In this document: piece after piece, positions 58,744 through 64,000 of the stretch
Numbering within the stretch: the first letter of the stretch is position 1
Layout: each line of letters begins with the position of its first letter
Assembly: GCA_029962745.1 (NCBI GenBank)
Contig: CM057156.1
Coordinates: 373,529-437,528, forward strand
Reading direction: 5' to 3'
DNA: 64,000 bases
From: Echinometra lucunter
Taxonomy: Eukaryota > Echinodermata > Echinoidea > Camarodonta > Echinometridae
Program-made: the position numbers and the translations under genes
The notes under the pieces: generated by a model
What the model was told of the DNA's origin: nothing
The model's database searches: none
What the model saw: only the letters and a program-made list of their open reading frames with translations

Positions 58744-59749
58744 TTCATGGTCACACTGATGTGCATGATGCAATAAGAAACATCATGTTTGTGTGAGTAG
58801 TGAAAACAATAGGTACCACTCTGCGTCTTCCACACGCTCTCATTGTTGACTGTGTTGCTGCAGTGTAACAATAGTGGGGTTCTCCCTGGAAAGATGCCAA
58901 GATTTATGTTTACCTGCAGGGCAAGGAAATGAATTTGTTTTTTATCTAAGAGATTGGAGGTTAAGCCCATTCAAACAAAGGAATAGATTCCCTCATCCTT
59001 GCTGCTTCTTTCACAGTTTGATTAACACTGATCATAATAGAGAATGTTGTCACCAGTGACAATGTCACTGTCAGTCTCTTCATGAAAATATGTTTTTGTT
59101 CTAAAAATAGATCAGCCAAAATAGGCGTTTGCCTGTGGATATTTTTAAAGCAGTAGTTCTGGTTTTTATTTGTATTTTGCAGTTAGCCTACGTCACAACA
59201 GTATGTGGGATTCCCTGTTATCTGTAATCATTTAGTCATAGTAAAATATTTCATGCATGACTAATTATTCTGTCCTTTGCTGAGACATAGTAATTTGTAG
59301 GGCTCAGAGTTTACACAAGTAAATATGAGCATATTGTATTTTAAAACAGAAATTAATTTGTCATACCCGAGTGAAAACAACTAAATTAAATATGATAAGC
59401 GTTTGGGACTTGTGTTTACAAAATGAAATGTTTACAAGGCACACATCTTTGAAGATGATGGACTTCCTGTTGGCTTTACTCCATCTTTAGTTTGAATCAG
59501 TGCCAGTTTGTTACAAAAATAGAATCATTATTTGACACATCGTTTGTTTGTCTCTGCCCAAAACACTCTAGCATAGATATTATGCAACATCATAACCACA
59601 TTTAGATTCCCCTTTTCATTGTGTACATCTGGAGATTTATGAAATTTTTGAATCATTGTTTGGTGCTTCCCTTTTGTTGATATTCATCAAGTATTATAAA
59701 TCTTGTTTCTTCTTGTTAATCAGCATTTTCAATTCTGATCTGTTTGCAG
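58743..59749 (+). other. End of intron 1 of the Bcl-2 family gene
   Basis: AT-rich, ending in the acceptor GATCTGTTTGCAG. Nothing else recognised. Confidence 0.4.
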
Positions 59750-59975
59750 CGCTACCATAGAATCCAAACAGAGGGAACCAAAGGTGAATGTTTCAGCGTT
59801 CCATTTCAACCCACAAGTCCAATCAGCTAAGATGAATACAAACGGAAGCATTACCCCGTCACTTCAGAAGTACAGTAATCCCAGATGGGCCAAGAATGGG
59901 AGAGATCTAAGAAAACTAGCGGACCAGTTTGCATCCTCTAAAGAGAGGGAGGGAGTCCGAGCAAAGGCCAGAGAG
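59750..59975 (+). CDS. Bcl-2 family protein, coding exon 2 (BH3)
   Basis: Residues 125-200. Acceptor TCTGTTTGCAG and donor GAGAG|GTACATG; a second in-phase donor six bases later (CAT|GTAAGC) would add Val-His. The BH3-like helix reads GRDLRKLADQFASSKER (L178, A182, D183). Leu-x3-small-Asp is the core by which BH3 segments dock into the groove of Bcl-2 relatives. Ala stands where Gly is usual in multidomain members, and the segment looks close to BH3-only proteins of the Bad type (LRRMSDEF), which may be coincidence. Confidence 0.85.
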
Positions 59976-60340
59976 GTACATGTAAGCTAATTTCTTACTT
60001 TCAAGTTGCACTTTTTTCTTTAAATGGTACATTTTCCAATTCCATCATTATTTTCAGTTTTCTGTAAATTAATATGAAGGGAATAATTGACAGATAAGCC
60101 TCCAGCAAATAATTAATGATTTTCAACTTTTCATGTTTGTTCAAGAGAATTTGTCTTATTATACCCTTCTCTTTTTACATGCTTTAGGCCAAACTGTCTT
60201 GACAGAAAGTGCAATTTAAATCCTGACAGATTTTCATTATAATTCCTGACTTTGTTTTCGAGAGGAAAATTAACTTATCCTGTATGTTTATCTATTTTAA
60301 TTTTTAGAATGTATTTATTTGTTTTGTTTAATTTTGTATG

Positions 60341-60580
60341 TTGGTTGGTTGGTTGGTTGGGTTGGTTGGGTTGGTTGGCAGTTGGGGGGGGGGGGGGGGG
60401 TGGGTGGGTGGGTGGGTGGGTTGGTTGGTTGGTTGGTTGGTTGATGGTTGGTTGGTGGTTGGTTGGTTGGTTGGTGGGTGGGTTTGGGTTTGGGTTGGGT
60501 TGGGTTGGGTTGGGTTGGGTTAGGTTGGGTTGAGTTGGTTGGTTGGTTGGTTGGTTGATTGGTTGGTGTTGGGTAGGTAT
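60341..60580. repeat. GGTT / GGGTT minisatellite, G-rich strand on plus
   Basis: Short-unit repeats (GGTT)n, (GGGT)n and (TTGGG)n fill about 240 bp, with a poly-G run at about 60384-60400. It lies in the intron between the BH3 and BH1 exons. Many closely spaced GG and GGG runs could form G-quadruplexes on the coding strand and in the pre-mRNA. Confidence 0.9.
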
Positions 60581-60700
60581 AGTTCCCTCCTTTTCCTTTA
60601 ATAAGATCATTGTGAATAAAATCATGTTTTTTTGTAATGCTTCACTCTGACCAGTCACTGCAAGCCATAGTAAGAATTTTAATCCTGCTCTATGCCACAG

Positions 60701-60934
60701 ACAGTAGAAGACACTGAAATTACAGCAGCCATGTTCTGGGATCTTCTCTCAGAGCTCTTCGTCCAGGGAACAATCACCAGGGAGAGGATTATCGTCTTGT
60801 TCTTCTTCTGCAGCGACGTCGCCATCTTTGCTCTTCAGAAGAACTGCATCGATTATTTCCATCGATTCATGGTGTGGGCTCTTCAGTACATTCGAAGACA
60901 TGTCTGCTCATGGGTGGCCGACAATGGAGGATGG
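60701..60934 (+). CDS. Bcl-2 family protein, coding exon 3 (BH1 and start of BH2)
   Basis: Residues 201-278. Acceptor TATGCCACAG; donor GGATGG|GTAGGT, phase 0 both sides. The BH1 region spans about 214-240 (LLSELFVQGTITRERII, then VLFFFCSDVAIFAL), with helix-5-like hydrophobic residues. The canonical NWGR is replaced by TRER, so the invariant Gly before Arg is Glu here. BH2 begins WVADNGGW at 271-278. The intron falls directly after this Trp, a position used by many Bcl-2 family genes. Confidence 0.9.
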
Positions 60935-61222
60935 GTAGGTCAAAGGTTATCAGGGATGCCACTTTTCAGACAAAAGTAGGGATTCCTACTTTAGCAATAT
61001 ATGCTTGTCCATAGAAAACACCTTTTTTGTGTACAAAAGGGCCCATTTTAGATGATTTTCCTTCTTTTTTATCAATTCTAAGTGGCATCCCTAGATAATC
61101 ACACACTTGTGTTTGCATTCTGTCAGTTTCTAAACATTCTCTTCACCTTATTCAGGAATGTGTGACCAAAAGAATCTCCATATCAACAGATTTTCATTTT
61201 TTTGTCTCCAATTCTTCTGCAG
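60935..61222 (+). other. Intron 3 of the Bcl-2 family gene
   Basis: A 288-bp intron ending in CTTCTGCAG. Contains no other feature. Confidence 0.7.
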
Positions 61223-61348
61223 GGGGCAGTACTGTACCTGTCAGCCAGCAACTTCGTCTTCATTGGGAAGATTGCAGCTGCATGTGCAGTAGCATATGGT
61301 GTGTATAGGATTGGTAAAGCATCATATGCAAGCATCACGAAGCGATAG
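61223..61348 (+). CDS. Bcl-2 family protein, coding exon 4 (membrane anchor)
   Basis: Residues 279-319 and stop TAG at 61346. It completes BH2, then has a hydrophobic stretch of about 20 residues (FVFIGKIAAACAVAYGVY, about 289-306) broken by one Lys, and ends with a basic tail (ITKR). A single C-terminal anchor with positive tail is typical of Bak, Bax and Bok, which insert in the mitochondrial outer membrane and form pores during apoptosis. The protein is therefore probably an effector, though the altered BH1 leaves a divergent or regulatory member possible. Confidence 0.88.
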   Translation, partial: GAVLYLSASNFVFIGKIAAACAVAYGVYRIGKASYASITKR

Positions 61349-62760
61349 CGCCATCGAGAGTCCAAGCAGCCAGCTGCCTAGAAAGTGAAGAGACGGACAG
61401 TGGTTGAATGCCAAGGTTGAAAACAAACTGTTCATTTACCAGGGGTTTCTGTCTCTCCTAAGAAGCACACATGCACGTAATTGGTTTCGTAAACTCAACA
61501 CTGGAGAGTTTTTGAACCGTGCGATTAAGAGATATCGGAGGGTAGTTTGAAATGTCAAGTGGGTTACTATCTTGCCCCCCTGTTTTGCTTGAGATTAAAT
61601 GCCCGCAAAGCCTTTAAAGGAGGTATTAGATGGTGGTGACCATCCAAACTTTGAATAGATAAGTTTGATATGTCTATTCCTATGGAATACAATGTTGGGC
61701 TATACATGCTTCAGTGTTGTAAGAAACAATGGTACACAAAAGTTAAAGATCATTTGTACCGAGTGATATATGCTACTTACTTAGTGTATGAATATTTCAC
61801 TTCGCCTCAGTGGAGATGGTGTGCCACTCATCATGTTTTGTTACATCATCTTTTAATTTTGATTTCTCATGATTATACAGCGGCTCTCAAATTTCATTTT
61901 TGAACAAGTTAATATTTTTTTAAATTCCATTAGGCTTTTTATGGTCCACAGTTGTACATGTAGGGGCAGTTTTTACAGGTTTGAAAAGCCAAGACACATT
62001 GATCCTCATTGTATGCTGAACATTGTTATGCACTGTGACTATATGCAGGGAGCAAAGAAGTTAAATATTTTATAGGGCCTGCCTAATTCTTGAAGTTTCT
62101 AAGATGAATTTGACTATGTGAACACTGCGTTGTTAATGTTAAGAGAAAAAGTTAACTTACACCAAGTCCTTATCAAAGGCGAAGTAATATTTTTCCTCAG
62201 TGATTGGATATGGTACCAGAGTCGTAAGTGAGAGATTTTATGATACACCTTGCAGGTCGTGAGTGAAGCATGGACTGAGAAAAAAAAAAAGAAAAAAGAA
62301 AAAAAGTATGGACTGAGAAATATGTCTGTTGTTCCAAACCAAAGCTTTCATGCTATAATGAAGTGTGTGACTAAAGAATAAATGGTACTATTCACCATGA
62401 TAGCAAGGTTTAGACCATGAAGTGTCAGGTATCCTTTATTTTCAAAACGATGATCTACCGCTATAGCAGATATCAACTCTTTCTAGCTTTTGTATCACCA
62501 GAGTGAAATATTAAACAGATTAAATCATCTGTATAGGTATATGATGGCTTGGAAAATATCATTTGAAAATATCATTATCAGGTGTGTGTTACTCAATATA
62601 GAAAAACCATCCATTGTTTGTGGCCATATGAACTTACAAAGTTTAAACACATGCAACTTGTATCAACATGCAACATTTTTTATATTATTATTTCAGGAGT
62701 GGTGCTACTCTATGCTATTGGTCGACAGAAAATGAAAAGTATTTAAATAAATGAGTATGC
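61349..62760 (+). terminator. 3' UTR of the Bcl-2 family gene with candidate poly(A) signals
   Basis: AATAAA occurs at 62377-62382 and 62746-62751 downstream of the stop. Which is used cannot be told from sequence. No further coding exon with a matching phase was seen. Confidence 0.45.
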
Positions 62761-64000
62761 AGTTAATAGTACTGGCAAGTCACTAACAAAATGTAAATTG
62801 AATATAGAAGATAGCTATTTATCTATACAGCTAGTCTTTGTGTAAGGCATTAATAAGATTACTTTGGTGATAATGATGAGTAGAGCTTCATGTAAATACT
62901 ATTTATTTCAGGAAATAGCACAGCAGTAGGATTTCCTTCTGCATGTAAATATTTTAAAAAAATGATTTTTGACTTAGATTTATGTTATGCTTGTAATCAG
63001 GGGTTAGTGCCCAGTGACAGGCTCCAAAAGAATGTTTTTCTTAGCTGGGACATTTAAAAACGGTTCTACATGCATGTTATTTCCCATGACTTGTAGTATC
63101 AGTGTAGTACAATGCTATGACTGAAGAGTTAATCTCCATGAGCAAAATAGTTTCTTGATGTGTACAACTACTAGGTCTAGATAAAAATTGAATCGAGTGA
63201 AGTAAGTTTGACTTATCAAGTGTGTTGAACGATTATACAAAAATGAAACAAATGCAACAATTTTCAAAATTCAGGTAGTTTTCTACAAAGTGTGATTGAT
63301 GAATTTTACTTCCTATTGAAAATGCTGCATTAGACTCAGGACTGATGTCTGTAATTGTCACCTATGTTTGTCTAAAGATCATGTATAATGTCGTAGATGG
63401 ATTTATATTCAAACTACCATATATCCCTATTTTTCTCTCTTTCGTATCTTTCAGAAAAATGATTACCGTGGTACAGGAATGATTCAGCAAATGAATTTCT
63501 GTAATTGCAATTTAATCTGTTCCATAGTGTAGGATATCTCTATTCAGATTTGTATTAGAAGTGACTAATGATGACAAGATTTATAACATTGTGAAAATGC
63601 AGTACTAAGGAGCCATCTTCTCTTGTGAAGTCGAGTTCTTTATGAAATTTACTTATGTTCAAATTAGTGAGATATATTTTCCTTTACCTATTTCTTTTAT
63701 CCTTTTTCATATCCCCAACTTCCCAGATTGATTTCTCAGATAATGTGATATTACGATTCCACAATAATTTTAATCAGCCACGTACATACATGTAAATTAT
63801 GAGGTAAAAATGAATGGAGAATTAAGATGGTTTGAGGAAATATTTTCACGAAACTTTCCATGGACTTCTTAAACCTTTATCATCAATGTGAAGTTCTTGT
63901 TGATATTGATACATGTACATTTATTTGTAACATAATTATGTTCAAAGCTGTTTGTAAATATGATGAAATCATTGTGAGATTAGAATTTATGTAGGGAGAA
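62761..64000. other. Unassigned sequence at window end
   Basis: AT-rich. Could be a longer 3' UTR of the Bcl-2 family gene or intergenic DNA. No gene, RNA or bounded repeat seen. Confidence 0.3.

Noticed and set aside
60252..60658. Gly/Trp/Val-rich and Pro/Thr/Asn/Gln-rich frames on both strands
   Set aside because: Produced by the GGTT/GGGT minisatellite, not a gene.
1..64000. Prokaryotic-type features such as operons, Shine-Dalgarno sites, CRISPR arrays or integrons
   Set aside because: All coding evidence is spliced eukaryotic. The tandem repeats have no CRISPR-like unit and spacer layout.

Overview
This 64 kb window is nuclear DNA of a multicellular eukaryote, almost certainly a marine invertebrate and probably an echinoderm such as a sea urchin. 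Genes are split into small exons by long introns with GT-AG sites. The base composition is AT-rich with scattered CpG-rich patches. The palindrome TACATGTA recurs throughout, and transposon-derived repeats fill most non-coding space. The species guess rests on general character, not on a diagnostic marker.

Two protein-coding genes can be assembled exon by exon with matching splice phases. On the minus strand, a PWWP-domain chromatin-type protein starts at 28046 in a 2.2 kb first coding exon (25802-28046) and continues through seven small exons (11201-11234, 9069-9160, 4834-4910, 3709-3794, 2288-2342, 1165-1234, 669-716) before leaving the window. Its 5' leader is spliced at 28144, and a CpG-rich candidate promoter and first exon lies at 31270-31640. 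On the plus strand, a complete four-exon Bcl-2 family gene (coding exons 49935-50308, 59750-59975, 60701-60934, 61223-61348; 319 residues) has BH3, BH1 and BH2 regions and a C-terminal membrane anchor. It is most like Bak/Bax effectors. The two genes point away from each other, with about 20 kb of repeat-rich DNA between them.

The rest is a dense collection of mobile DNA. The 14.6 kb intron between the first two coding exons of the PWWP gene holds a pair of Tc1-like terminal inverted repeats 11.9 kb apart (11485-23396). Inside them is a full-length L1/Tx1-type LINE (12946-19205, minus) with both ORFs open, a poly(A) tail and a 15-bp target-site duplication. Five copies of a ~416 bp TTAA-flanked, piggyBac-like MITE occur at 9418, 10073, 24674, 42992 and 46195. 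Other short elements with resolvable ends include a hAT-like MITE (42000-42187, 8-bp TSD), a 522 bp element with ~105 bp inverted repeats and an 8-bp TSD (53022-53543), and a TTAA-flanked foldback (6216-6743). There are also tRNA-derived SINEs, a truncated non-LTR retrotransposon (43408-44213) and several hairpin elements.

The most unusual pattern is a set of four elements (2641-3405, 28373-29150, 36718-38266, 54170-55930) from at least three sequence families with one shared layout. Each has short hairpin or inverted termini carrying CTCCGCC or CTCGCC, a GC-rich microsatellite next to one end, and a tandem array of ~150-161 bp modules. Each array repeats AGGTCAAAGGTCA, the DR1 form of a nuclear-receptor site. 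One of these sits inside a different hairpin element with a clean 5-bp target duplication, and another has a four-monomer (644 bp) higher-order repeat. This is the best candidate for an undescribed system in the window.
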